Source of the DNA: Sepioteuthis lessoniana
Lineage: Eukaryota > Mollusca > Cephalopoda > Myopsida > Loliginidae
Direction: 5' to 3'
Length of the DNA: 64,000 nt
Assembly (NCBI GenBank): GCA_963585895.1
Contig: OY757916.1
Location: forward strand, 18,311,629-18,375,628
Shown: positions 52,490 through 63,990 of the stretch, one piece after another
How positions within the stretch are numbered: the stretch's first letter is position 1
How the letters are laid out: each line of letters begins with the position of its first letter
Notes under the pieces: model-generated
Seen by the model: only the letters and a program-made list of their open reading frames with translations
Told to the model about the DNA's origin: nothing
The model's database searches: none
Program-made: the position numbers and the translations under genes

Positions 52490-53025
52490 TTCGGCCCTAT
52501 CGGATGAGACTGTCGAAAATGCTGACTGTGCATCCACAGTGGGGTAAGACCCTACTCACGAATGTTCTAGGTATGACACTAAAATGTACCTGATGGTGAA
52601 GCTCCAGTCCAATGACTTTGATAATAAGTAGAATACCCTTAATTATTCTAAGGCTCACTTTGATCCGGGGTGGTAGTACCTGCTGGAGAGCGATCTCTGG
52701 ATCAAATCGAATCGTTCAATAATTTACTAAGGATTATTATTAGTTATTCGAAATCATTGCTCTGTTCAAATTATTTGTATTTGATAGGAATACTTGATAA
52801 ATAAAATTATCAATTTTAAATAACGATACTTGAAGCCATTCAAATATATAATTAATATAAAGTAGAATTATTAGTATGCGATAGGAACTCTATAACCTAT
52901 CTAACTGCGAGCAAAGTAATTAACTTTAAGAATTCTTTTAAAAATAAAGCTACCTACAAACTATTCGTTCTCAATTCGTATATTTAAAAAAGGGTTGTTA
53001 TGCCATAAAACACCAACCGACTTAG
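52490..53025 (+). repeat. Family A repeat, variant internal units
   Basis: Head 'gaatgttctaggtatgacac', 'acctgatggtgaagctccag', 'ttgatccggggtggtagtac'. Internal 'gataggaatacttgataaat'. Tail 'gggttgttatgccataaaac', 'accaaccgac' at 52,988-53,022. Confidence 0.68.
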
Positions 53026-53470
53026 CAATTTTATTTTTGGGGTACACCATAGAGCCTCTCTGTAAAAGATCCGTCAAAACAAATCGTTCATTAATCTTGA
53101 CGTCCCCCCCACCACCACCAAAATAACAAAAAAAGAATACTTGTGTCCTGTATATGGTACGAACCGGCGTCCCTCTCGTTGTTTTCGTCGTCGTCAAAAG
53201 ATAAATCTTTGAAATTCTGAAGTAACGTTTTCTGGTGAAGATCTACCATTCTTCTTTCTGACTGAATGATTTTAACAATATTTCAACCTGTCTAGGGTTA
53301 GTTTATGCCAAGAGGTTAGGGAATTGCGTATATTATACGTTTTTAATTATAATTTTCTACAAATTCTTTCCACAGTGCTATAAAATATATAAAATGAAAT
53401 AAAAAATTCTAATCTACGAATAATAATCTTATAAAGATATCTATTTGAACAGATTGCGCTATAACAAGTA
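53026..53470. other. Unassigned
   Basis: Includes 'ccccccccaccaccaccaaa' at about 53,105. No gene. Confidence 0.45.
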
Positions 53471-53760
53471 CTACCATTCCAGGTCAGAGTGGACCTAGGA
53501 GTAATGGCAATGAAGGATTACTCCACATTCCCCAAAGCTTTAGGACTGGAATCTCACCATCAAATGCAATCTCGGATCATAATCAGGTAACAAATTCTAC
53601 TTGAACAACAGATTGGACTATAGCAATGATTACGTTTCCAGCTCAGAGTGGACCTGGGAGTAATGGCAATGAAGGGTTATTCCACGTTCCCCAAAGCTTT
53701 AGGACTGGAATCTCACCATCAAATGCAATCTAGGGTCATACCCAGGTAACAAATTCTACT
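53471..53760 (-). repeat. Tandem pair of family A head fragments (period about 160 bp)
   Basis: 'agagtggacctaggagtaat' and 'cacattccccaaagctttag' at 53,488 and 53,528 recur at 53,645 and 53,687. Both units end 'aacaaattctacttgaac' (53,588 and 53,748), so the unit boundaries include non-family-A DNA: a local duplication, not two insertions. Confidence 0.75.
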
Positions 53761-54665
53761 TGAACTAAAGATTGGACTGTAAAAAGATTTAAGTTTATTT
53801 TACGCTGAAGTGTCGCAACCATTTTCACTACGGAAGACCGTACACGAAATAATCTGTCAGAGAAATGGGAAAAATTTGATATTTTTTTCTCCGGTAAAAT
53901 GATTTTTTCTATAAAATAAAATATAGTCTTAGGCGGGCTATTCAGGAAATACCGCGGACCGCATGTAGCCAGCTGGTTGCAATTTTCCAATAAATCTTCT
54001 AGAATGATCCATGCTCAATATTAGTTTGAGTATTGAATTGTCACTTTTCCCCTATGATAAGTTACTATAGTTGCCGCAAATTTACGTCAATAAAATTCAA
54101 TTTCTTATGTCAACCGTTTCCAGAGAGCAATTCTGTTTAAAAAGTTAGACTAATACTAGCTGAATAATTACAGAAATTGTAAGATTTTTCATTGAGGAAA
54201 GCAGAGCCAGCGCCTACTATCTCCGAACCTTCGAAACGGAAAGGATCCCCAGCCAGCTCAAGATCCCTGGAAGAGCTAATTTCAGGTCTCCTTTGAGTAG
54301 GGCTCCGGAATAACAGTGACGTTGTCAGATGGAAAATAGAATATTGATAGAGAACACAAAGCGAAGATATTGGAGTATCATTCGTTGTCACCGAAGAAGT
54401 AGTCCTAATATATATTTCTAAGGAAAGACACGCTAGTTGGTCCATGCCATTACAACAAATCGATATGGCGGATATTAGTCCAAGAACAGCGATGAAAAGA
54501 CTATTTGTCTTATGTGAACTGAAACTTATGAAGGAGTACGTTCATTTTTTAAACAGCTACTTAATTCAACTATTTATCAAGAAAAAATCTCATCATGACG
54601 TTAAGAATTGCCGAAAAAATTGTTGATGAAATGATCAACCATAGCGTGCATTCAATTTGTATTTG
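53761..54665. other. Unassigned
   Basis: The frame at 54,137-54,445 (minus, 102 codons) has a somewhat higher-GC middle (54,180-54,300) but no domain, and the opposite strand is also open there. No call is made. Confidence 0.4.
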
Positions 54666-54670
54666 CATAC

Positions 54671-54930
54671 CTAGTCTAGTAGGTAGAGTATTCGCCAATG
54701 GCCAGGGAGACCGGGTTTCAATCTCAGGTCGATTCATACGAAAGACTCAATAATGGTACTTGATGGCTCCTTGCTGAACACTCGGCATTATAAGGTAGGG
54801 ATCAAGGGTAAAGTGGAGCAATCCAGAAAAAGAAGTAGCGCTCTTCCCTACACCTCGGTGTGGTAGCCATTGAAAATAGAGCTTTCGGGTTGCCTTCGAC
54901 TAAGGTCGCCAACTTTACTTATGATCTAAT
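54671..54930 (+). mobile_element. SINE family D, full-length copy
   Basis: tRNA-like head 'gtctagtaggtagagtattc' (A box) and 'ggtttcaatctc' (B box), then 'ggtacttgatggctccttgc', 'gggtaaagtggagcaatcca', 'ccctacacctcggtgtggta', 'ttgccttcgactaaggtcgc'. It aligns end to end with 62.14-61.89 kb (minus). Confidence 0.82.
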
Positions 54931-54934
54931 ATTG

Positions 54935-56940
54935 TACAAAATTTGGTTACAATAAAATTCATATTTCATATGAATACTATTGTATTGATATGTAGTTCAA
55001 TTGGGTTCCTGCGTCATAGAATTGGAGTGCCTATGTGTTGTGTTTGTATTATGCCGAGTAGTGAATTTGTTGAATGGAAATAATCGCCAAGAACGTTTTT
55101 AGTTAACAGTATTTTGTTATATAAAATAATAATTAAGGGTCACTACTCTACATAGGGAATTTGTGGAAAATGGAGAGAGAAGGGGTCTACATGTGTTCAG
55201 TGTCAGTCCACCATCTTGAATTGTTCCCTTGACGTCAGTGGTCACGAGGCACGCTCCCATTTCCAGTGGGATAACTCTTAATTACCCACGGAGTTATCTC
55301 CCTTTCTTGTTACTTCCAACACTATGAGACCCTGGTTATGATCCAGGTGGATAAGCATTTCTTTGTATACTCGAATTGATTAATTATCTAAGAAAAACTG
55401 CAACTTGGTGACTACGTCCTATGAAGAAGTGTAAAACACCCCAACCCGGGTATGAGACCAATTTGCATCCGGTAGTGCGGCTCCTGTCATGTAATTCTCG
55501 GCATGGATTCACCCCTTTAGTGATATTACTCTTATGATATTTACTTTGATGCGTAAAGGTAAACAAAAGCTATATCCGACCTCCTAAATTTGACACAAGG
55601 TCATTTTAATGTTGTGGGCCACGCACAAATCGGGACTCATACGTGGCCGTCACAAAAATGCTTGATTCCGTCAGCACTCCCCTTTAGGAGTGCCCCACGC
55701 TCCAAGCAATAAATCTACCTTTGCTCTGCTGTTAGTGCCTGGTGGGAAGACCTGAGGCTGAGAAGGTTTGGTTATTCGTAGTGTAGGTCGACGGTGCCGG
55801 TGGATTGCTGTGGTCTATTGGGATGATTTTGAATTTCATATCTGACACCTTTTTCGTCTTCTTATCCCACTAACTTATTATCTTCTTTGTCAGTGGGAAA
55901 CTGTAAGAGATTTTAGGACGGAGGGAAAGAGACTAAGATACCTTTTAACTTAAACTTTATTTTAGGTTTTAACGACTATTCTTCAGGGAAAAGTTTTCCC
56001 GTACCAGTTGGAATAGTCGCGTCTCCCAGATAAGGCGTTGAAATATATTAAAGAGCCATTTTCGATTAGTTACAAGTTCGAGGGTTGGGTGAATGTTCAT
56101 TGGAGTACGTTTAGCAGGGACGACTGCTAATAAAAGACGCAAGCTGCCGCTACGCCCGGGACTTGGTGAGCACATATGCTACCTGCTAGCAGCGAGAGAA
56201 ACAAGTCCGTCTAATCAAAGTAGTCACTGCTTACTGACAGAGAACTTCCCTTTGGTGCTAAGAACTCTCTTTCTTTAGGTATGCGCTGTTTTTGCTTCGT
56301 GTCAGAGGGTCCCTGGGAAAATGCTACATTTTTTTAATTTATTCATTTTATTCTTTGTCCCTTATTAATTAACCCCTTCAGGCTTCCAGGGACTAAGTGA
56401 TCAATTCAATAACACCTACAAGGTGAGAATGACGGGTACCCCCCTCCGGAAAACAGGGGTTGATCTGGAGTTGTAATATCTGTTAGTTTCAAATTCATGG
56501 GTCAAATGGATATATTTAAAGATTATTTATCATAGTAATGGGTGAGAAGAGAAGTATTCATTAAAATCACGAAAGTAAAATTCAAACAAACACGCTCACG
56601 ATTCGAACTTGCATCCCCAGGTCCATTTTCTTAAAAGATAAGAATCATGGTTTGGGCATCCAAATTGCAATGTTAAAATTTATCTTGAATTAACATTTTT
56701 TTTGTAATTTCTATCTTTTCAAAAGGGTTTAAATAAAAATTGTCAAAATTGCAGTTGCATTCTTTTTAAAACATTTGGAAAAAAATTGATTCGAGGTCAA
56801 CGGAAGCGTCCTGCACAAGAAAAACAAATTCAAAATACATAAATTGGTTATTTTTGCGAATAAATTAAGGCCCGAAATGAAAGAAGACGTATTTTTATTC
56901 TTTTTATTGTTACTTCCCTATGTACAACATTAAAGAAAAA

Positions 56941-56984
<44 letters not shown>

Positions 56985-57940
56985 ATTTGTTCATTTTTTT
57001 ACTACTTGCTTCTTCATTGCTAAACATGTCTCAATGCTAATTTTTCGCTTTCATACTCTCATTCCATCTCCTGTGGAACGAAGCAGAATAAAAATTTGGA
57101 AGCCTTTCAAACCAATAAGTATCAATGACACCTAAAGTGAAAATTATATTGAAATCAATTCAACTGTTATTCAATATAAGATGGCTTATTGATCCATAAG
57201 CCCTTAAATAAAGCAGTCTCTTTTTTAATTAGAAAACGACACAAGAAAAAAAAAATCTGAAGAATGATTGAAAAATAAAAAAGTTCTATCACAAGTCCAT
57301 GTTTTCACTTGATATATAACATGAAATAGGATTAAAAAGGAATAAAAAGGGTTAAACTCTCCTGCTTTCGTTTTTTCGCGGGCATTTTAAATAATGAATC
57401 TTTTGATAAGCCGGCCATCTTCAATGTATAGGTTATCTAAAAAAAACCAACCGGGTCTATCCGATCCTATTAAAGTACAACAAAAGAAGCTATTTAGAAT
57501 GACATGTAGTTTAATGAATACAGTATCAAAGACGTCAAATCAGCAGAATGAAGTGAAAACTTAAATGCTTTTTTTTTGGCGGGAAGAGACTTTTTCTAAC
57601 TTCTGAATTTACTTTAAGCCAATCATCGTCTTTTATTACGGAAACTTTTTGTTCCTTAAAGCTTCATAGTACACTGATTAACTTTTTTTTCGAGATCCTA
57701 CCCCTCCCAAAAAAAACAAACGCAAAACCAAACGAATTATTGTTCGATTTATTGATAAATTCTAAAGGCATACAAAGTCGCCAACAGTTATATAATGCAT
57801 AGAGGTTAGAGAATCACATTCATTGTACATTTATATTTACTTTTTTATATTTATTTCTAAGGTTTTTTTATACTTATTTCTAAGTTTTTTTTAGCATACG
57901 GTCTTATCTGTTGCGAATAATATTCAAACAGATCTATTTG
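54935..57940. other. Unassigned 3-kb stretch
   Basis: Higher-GC patches at 55,140-55,330, 55,580-55,800 and 56,090-56,300 carry no recognised domain or long frame. A tRNA-like sequence (minus strand, B box 'agttcgaatcg', about 56,603) probably marks SINE debris. A TA run lies at 56,944-56,981. This is the largest region in the second half with no family assignment. Confidence 0.5.
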
Positions 57941-57944
57941 ACCC

Positions 57945-58150
57945 ACAGATCGAACCAAAACAGATATTACTACTTCGGATCAAAGTGAACCTGGGAGTAA
58001 TGGCAATAAAGGAGTACTCCATACTCCCCAGATCTACAGAACTATGGCTTCATTATCATAGTGTTTGGTGTCCTACCCAGGACACTCTTTTAAAGAAGGG
58101 TATTATTCCTCCGTTGGGGATATAGTCAAAGTATTCTAAACTCCGTCGAC
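57945..58150 (-). repeat. Family A head fragment
   Basis: 'gatcaaagtgaacctgggag', 'taatggcaataaaggagtac', 'acccaggacactc', 'tatagtcaaagtattctaaa'. Tail missing. Confidence 0.68.
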
Positions 58151-59215
58151 AAGGTGGGTTTGAACAAACAAGGTGGCCACAATCTACAATATTACAAAAA
58201 AATGGCTACATTTCTGTTATTTGTCTCACAAGCCTTTTCAGTAGGAAGTCTGCTTATTTAAACAGCATATTTCCCGTAATTATTATATACCGTTTTTGAC
58301 GTTGAAACGGTAAATAGGAAACTCGACCTTTTTTTGGAGAAGACTTTGGCGGGAACAGACCAATCAAAAAGGAGCTCCGCACTCGACCCCATGAGAATCA
58401 TGTGGTGTGAAGAAATTTCTATAGAGTTTCAAATTCAGTTGCCGAGTCTCCTATTCGAAAGGAAATATTTATAATTGCTGAACGGAAGCAGTTTTTGCAA
58501 GTTTTCTACCGTGAAATTGCTGTGCAAAGAACACAGAAATCATGAATGTTGAACACGAGGCTGGAAGAAGTTCTTCCCTTAAAGACCTTTCATAAAGGAA
58601 CTTTCTAAAAAACAAATTGCTGAAATCGGTCTCAATACATTTATCTTAATTACAATTGCTGCTGCTGTTCAACTGAATATTCTATTGTCGTGAAGGCTTC
58701 CATGTTTTAAAAGATCTTTTTGAATCTTTGAGACTGTTTTATTTTTGAATTCTAACGAATTCTATTATTTCTTTGTATCCATACTTCTGCTTTGTTCGTT
58801 GTTTTCTGTCCAAATCTTTTTCGGAGACTACTGTTTAAAGTTAAACTTTCGGTCATTCGACTGAACGCTAAAGTGCAATCATTTTAGCAGAACGTGCTTT
58901 CTTTCTTATTAATGAATTTGCATGTTTTATATTTTTTATCCGTAAATAAAAAGACAGTTTATTGGACGCTCGTGTTACTTTTATTCCTGGTTTAATATTG
59001 GAATTTAAATTGACACACGTGAGGGTGGTTATTTTGTGGTTAAAGAAGACCGTGAGTTATTACCCTTACATTGTGGTTGTTTTTTTTTTTCTTTTTACGT
59101 CGAAGGACTTGTTTCTTGTGTCATTTTTTGTAAGAAACATAATCCTTTAAATATATTAAACCTAAGTTTTCTACAGAATACTTTGTAGATAACATTCTAA
59201 ACAAGCGAGATCTCA
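58151..59215. other. Unassigned
   Basis: AT-rich. No recognised feature. Confidence 0.5.
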
Positions 59216-59224
59216 TTTGGTTTG

Positions 59225-59395
59225 CCTGCGATTAAACGGTTTCAAGTATTACTATCTAACACTAACGATTCAATTTAACATCAGCCATTTGTTTGCACAC
59301 AGTTAAATGGTTATTGTTCCTAAGTTTGATTGGGTTTATGTCATATCAAACATAGCAGATTGTTTAATGCCAAATCCTGTTTGGACTTATATATT
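59225..59395 (-). repeat. Variant internal units and hairpin tail
   Basis: 'acggtttcaagtattactat', 'atttgtttgcacacagttaa', then tail 'tttatgtcatatcaaacata', 'gcagattgtttaatgcca'. Confidence 0.6.
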
Positions 59396-59492
59396 AAGCA
59401 CATATTATTTGTAAACATTTCGAGGGGGACAGCAATTGGGTTGAATGACAAGCAAACATTGATATTTCATTTAACCGGTGTTGCCAGACAAG

Positions 59493-60086
59493 TACTGTAT
59501 AGCCATGACCAACTAAACAAACACATAATACAAATACATCTACGTATGCATGCATGCAGAACACAACGACACAATAAAGACAAGCGACACAGTTCTTAGA
59601 AAAATATACCTCTCACTTTATTTGAAAGGGTTGTGTGTGAGAGGGAGTTGGAGACCGAACAGAACTGCAACATATTGACCCCCACTCTATTGGCCATAAC
59701 CGCGTTTCTTTCCCGTTCTCCTGGGCTGCTCAACCGGGGGCCTGGGGGCCCAGCCTCTCTGGGTGCTGGTTTTCTCTACATTATCTTATCACCAACTCGT
59801 CTGATCTTCGTCTGATCCCCAACTCTCAATCGGGAGACGGAGGGCTCCCTCTGCTGGGTGCTGGCTTTCTCTACCGCATCTTGTCTCCGACTGATTGAAT
59901 TTCCTGTGCACTGAGTTATATAATAGTTCAACAACCACCTTCTTGTGGGCGTCACAAATTGCACTCATTCAACCCACCCACAGTCGAGGTTATACTCTGC
60001 TATTCCTCTACCGGATGCACCTGTTATTTACACAGGTGAATTTCCTATTTTGACTGCCCGGCTGGGTCGTAGATCAATATACAACA
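59493..60086 (-). mobile_element. Solo LTR, family L1, copy 3
   Basis: The minus strand begins TGTTGTATATTGATC and ends GGCTATACAGTA. It is flanked by CAAG (59,489-59,492 and 60,087-60,090), that is CTTG in element sense. AATAAAGTG-type polyadenylation text lies on the minus strand near 59,620. Internally colinear with 7,581-8,240, but only one copy of the block duplicated there, plus its own rearrangement of the GGGTGCTGG block (59,760 and 59,858). No coding region. Confidence 0.82.
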
Positions 60087-60090
60087 CAAG

Positions 60091-60412
60091 ACTGCAAATT
60101 AAAACCGTAGCCCACCGTTTCAGCTTCTTTCTTTTCCTAACTTGCAACCTACGCGCCTAAATTATACATGTAACGTCGTAAACGAACAGTCGGGTATGGG
60201 ACTTGAGAATAAGATAAGTTGTTTGAAATATCCAGGCGATGAGAAAAGAAACGGGCTGACAAGTTTCAAAATCTTGTCCAGCCGGCTAAATGTAATAAGA
60301 CAAGCTTTAATTGGCACCCTTAACTGCTCAGCATTCAACATAGCTCCTTAATTGGTCTCACTGTTATATGTAGTTTGGTGCCATAGTCAAGACACCCTGT
60401 GGAGGCTAATGG
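60091..60412. other. Unassigned
   Basis: A faint family A head trace ('gccatagtcaagacaccctg') lies at 60,380-60,410. Nothing else. Confidence 0.4.
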
Positions 60413-60414
60413 GC

Positions 60415-60590
60415 TAGTCTACGAATTCGAACTACAGGTTCTCTATTACACTCGCTTTCAGGCTAATAACATTGGAAAAAGGATAAATCCTCAGCCATGG
60501 GTTAAATAGTCCCATTACTGTTCTTCGAGAATTATGACTTTGGCATTAAATAACCAATGATATGCCATTAAACAAAGAAACTAAACAAAA
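60415..60590 (+). mobile_element. SINE family B, partial
   Basis: 'cactcgctttcaggctaata', 'ggttaaatagtcccattact', 'ttggcattaaataaccaatg', 'gatatgccattaaacaaaga': body and tail, with the head unclear. Confidence 0.68.
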
Positions 60591-60852
60591 CCAAGGATAA
60601 CATTAGTATTAAATAACCCATGAAGGTTGCTATGCCATTAAAGAAACCTAAACCAAACTAAGGATAACGTTGGCATTGCATAACCCGCGAAGCTTGCTAT
60701 GTCACCAAAGACAAAAAAGGACAACTTTAGCACTGCATAACCCACGAAGCTTGATATGCCATTAAACAAAGAAACCAAACCAGCCAAGGATAGGTTTAGA
60801 TTCAAATAACCCACGAAGTTTGATATGCCATTAAACAAAGAAATCAAAGTAA
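60528..60852 (+). repeat. Tandem array of hairpin tails (about 5 units, 57-72 bp)
   Basis: 'gatatgccattaaac'-type blocks at 60,557, 60,629, 60,695, 60,752 and 60,821, each preceded by 'aataacccacgaag'-type text. Only the tail module is repeated, with no heads or internal units between. Confidence 0.8.
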
Positions 60853-61328
60853 ACTTCTACAGAGGACGCAATCGGCATATTCTAAGCTCCGCAGATAGAA
60901 CTGATTGCATTTCGAATAGGATCTATTTTGCCTAATTTATTTGCATTCCAAAGCCGAGAGCTCATTCCGTATGACCCTTTATAATTAAATTTTGCTTTAT
61001 ACATAAATAATGATTTTCTAAGCTTTGCATAATGTGGGAAAGGTACAATGCACCCAGTCCAAAAAACAAACTCTCCAATGATAGTTTACTAGTCTACCTT
61101 GATAACCATTAAACAACAAAAAGGAGCCGTATTTTATATATAAGATGTGCTTAGCTTCGATACAGCACAAACAGAATCGATCACACTACCAATGGTCTGT
61201 TAATCTAGATTGCTAACCAGTATATCAAATGAGTTGCTCATCAAATCGATATATAAAGAGCACGAAAACGTTCTTAGTGTCCGATTTTTTTTTAGGCGTC
61301 AACCATTACGAATTATAACTACGGATGT
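60853..61328. other. Unassigned
   Basis: No recognised feature. Confidence 0.5.
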
Positions 61329-61331
61329 TGA

Positions 61332-61575
61332 TAAACGGAAATCTCTTGGCATAATGGCTATCCCCCGGAACTTTAAAATTATAATAAGCGAGTTCGATCT
61401 CCATTCGTGTCATTTCGTATACTTTCGGCCTATTACCCCTGGGAAAAGTATAAACACCCTTATCACTACCAGCTATGAGTCAAGTCGTATAACTGCTATT
61501 TTTCGACAATGATTACTTTGGCATTGAATAGTTCACGAAGTTTGATATGCCATTAAACCGAGAAACCTAACCTAA
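61332..61575 (+). mobile_element. SINE family B, near-complete copy
   Basis: Head 'cttggcataatggctatccc' (A-box region), 'gcgagttcgatctccattcg' (B box), body 'cggcctattacccctgggaa', tail 'ttggcattgaatagttcacg' and 'aagtttgatatgccattaaa'. Confidence 0.72.
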
Positions 61576-61884
61576 CCATAATCTTTTGTGTGAAAAATTT
61601 CAGCGTAAATGCTGCTGACTTGGGAAGATTATAGATTGGAAGAAATGAATGGAGTTATTATTGTTTGTTATTTTATGGGTTTCTAAGTGTTCCGTGTATG
61701 GAAATAAGGAAGCTGCTTCAATAGGGAATCTAATATCAAACGGAGATAATATTAATGATTATTTGAGAGCCATTGACTCTCGTTAAGGTCACATTATCAC
61801 GTTAATATAAACACAGGCACCGTATAAGTGTAATTCATAATTCATGTAAAGTGTTCAAGTTGCAAAACGATTGACTGTCGTAAA
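61576..61884. other. Unassigned
   Basis: No recognised feature. Confidence 0.5.
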
Positions 61885-61885
61885 T

Positions 61886-62140
61886 AAAGTTGTCTCCCTT
61901 TAGTCGAGGGCGACCTGAAGGCTCCCTTTTCAATAGCTTCGACATCGAGATGTAGGGGAGGACGGCACTCCTTTCACTTGATTGCTCCACTTTACCCTTG
62001 ATACGTACCTTATATTGCGGAGTGTTAAGCAAGGAGGTATCAAGTACCATTTTTAAAGTCTTTGGTATGACGTGACCAGGGATTGAACCCCAGTCTCCCA
62101 GACTATTGGTGAACACTCTACCCACTAGTCCAGTAGTATT
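61886..62140 (-). mobile_element. SINE family D, full-length copy
   Basis: The minus strand starts 'tggactagtgggtagagtgt' (A box) and has 'tggggttcaatccctggtca' (exact B-box match GGTTCAATCC), then the family D body to 'ctcgactaaagggagacaac'. This is the best preserved pol III promoter boxes in the window. Confidence 0.85.
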
Positions 62141-62354
62141 TTACACTATTGATTGTTCATCATTGATTGGACAGATATTTTACCGGGAAATGAGCGCCAA
62201 CAATCGAAGTCTGATTAATTAATTAATTCTGGCGGTATATCTACCTGTCTGGGGTTACTTTATGCCTTGTAGTTAGGGAATCATATTCATTGTACGTTTA
62301 TATTAATATTTTTTGTAGTTGTTTCTGAAGAATTTTTATTTTGCACACGGACCT

Positions 62355-62760
62355 ATGGAACACGAATCATTTTGATCCATAGAAGGGAGTCTGTAAGGGT
62401 ATAGGAAGCCAGGGTGTAGTGGTAATAAAGAAGTCAACAGTTTCCTTATACCTAGCACAGAAGGCTCACTATCAAATGCAGTTTAGTGTCATACCCAGGA
62501 CACCCATTTTTTTATGGGGGGTCCTAGGTATGGCCCTAAATTTTATCTGATGGTGAGGCTTCAGTCCTGGAGTTTGGAAAATGTGGAGTTACCCTTCATT
62601 ATCATTACTCCCAAGCCCACTCAGAACCGAAGAGGCAGTGCTTGTTATAGTTCTATCTATGAGTAAAAAAGAACTGTTCAATGATTTACGAAGAATTATT
62701 ATTATTACTATTATTATTATTATTATTTGAAACAATTTAGCTGTGTGCAAATAGTTTGTT
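62355..62760. repeat. Two opposed family A heads
   Basis: A minus-strand fragment at 62,355-62,510 ('agccagggtgtagtggtaat', 'acccaggacaccca') faces a plus-strand head at 62,515-62,670 ('gtcctaggtatggccctaaa', 'tctgatggtgaggcttcagt'). A TTA microsatellite lies at 62,698-62,728. Confidence 0.68.
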
Positions 62761-63412
62761 TGTTTGTTGGTTGGTTGGTTGAGTTTGATAACATATCAAC
62801 CTTGGCAGGTTATTTAATGCCAAATCGATTTTAAAACAAATAATCAGTTCTATTTCAAACAATTCGATTTAGCATAAGTGCATAGTTTAATCCTTGAAAA
62901 CATTTCTATTTCAAGCTATTCAGTTTAGTCAAACAGTTCTAATTCAAACAAGTCAGTTTAGTATAAGTATAGATTTTCTTTACACACGGTTAAATGTCAA
63001 AACAGTTCTATATTAAAAAATTCAGTTTGGGGTAAGTATAATTTCAATGTTAAAAACAATTCCATTTCAAACAATTCAGTTAAGCATAAGTTTAACTGTA
63101 AGCTAACATTTTAATTGACAAAAACATTTCTATTTCAAGCTATTCAGTTTAGTCAAACAGTTCTAATTCAAATAATTCAGTTTAGTTCTATTTAACCAAT
63201 AGATAGGGCCCTATCAGGTGCTACCATTCTGGGCCGGAGTGGACAGGGGAGCAATGGCAATGAAGGAATACTCTGCATTCTCCAAAGCCCCAGCATCACT
63301 GAAACCTCACCATTAGATTATTTTGTGTCATATCAGGACACTCGTTAGTCTTACCCCTCTGCAGAGATCCGGTCGGCGTTTTCTACAGCTCCAGCCGACT
63401 GGGCAAACAAAT
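62758..63412 (-). repeat. Family A repeat, full-length reference copy
   Basis: (GTTT/GGTT)n end, tail 'gataacatatcaaccttggc', 'aggttatttaatgccaaatc', five or more internal units of 'cagttctatttcaaacaatt', head 'gggccctatcaggtgctacc', 'gaggacactcgttag'-like text, 'ctctgcagagatccggtcgg', ending 'ctccagccgactgggca' at 63,412. It shows all three modules. Confidence 0.82.
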
Positions 63413-63695
63413 TGTTTGTATCAGAGAGGAATAATTGATAAATAGAATTTATAATATTAAATAACAATAAATGAAGCCATTTACCTGCATATAAATAAAT
63501 GATTAATATTAGCTTGAATTATTAGAATCAGATTACAATTATTGAAACCATTTAAGTGTGCTCTAAGAAATTATCAATATTGAATAAGATTATTAGTATT
63601 TGATTGCAATACTTGAAATCATTTAACTATGTGCAAAGAAATAAGTTCTAACTTGTTAAGAAATAGTGTCTCCTACAAACTATTCACATACAAAT
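63413..63695 (+). repeat. Variant internal units without head or tail
   Basis: Repeats of 'gattgcaatacttgaaatca', 'aaataaatgattaatatta'-type text as at 15.3 and 52.7 kb. Confidence 0.5.
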
Positions 63696-63696
63696 C

Positions 63697-63700
<4 letters not shown>

Positions 63701-63746
<46 letters not shown>

Positions 63747-63765
63747 TGCAAGAGTACTGTCAGTC

Positions 63766-63796
<31 letters not shown>
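63701..63796. repeat. Two (TA)n microsatellites
   Basis: 63,701-63,743 and 63,770-63,796, separated by 'gtgcaagagtactgtcagtc'. Confidence 0.92.
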
Positions 63797-63802
<6 letters not shown>

Positions 63803-63990
63803 CAAAATTAACTTAAATGGCCTTTTCTTCTATTTTTTTTTTTTTTTTGTCCTATGATATTTTTCCTTTTTTCCCCGGGGCGGTGATTCGAGATATTTTT
63901 ATCTCTTGTTCCTGGCGGGTTTTTTTTCTTTTTTCTTTTTTTTTTTTTCAGGTAACCGTGAATGCTGGTAGATAGTAGGTTAGTAAATAT
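63797..63990 (-). repeat. Dispersed repeat family G, copy 3
   Basis: Reverse complement matches 9,303 and 44,189 ('ctaccagcattcacggt', 'tctcgaatcaccgcc', 'aaaaggcca'). The first few bases beside the TA run ('aaaattaactta') recall the outer edge of the Penelope-like terminal repeat. Confidence 0.7.

Noticed and set aside
54137-54445. 102-codon minus-strand frame
   Set aside because: No recognisable domain, the opposite strand is also open in the GC-richer middle, and no splice signals were convincing.
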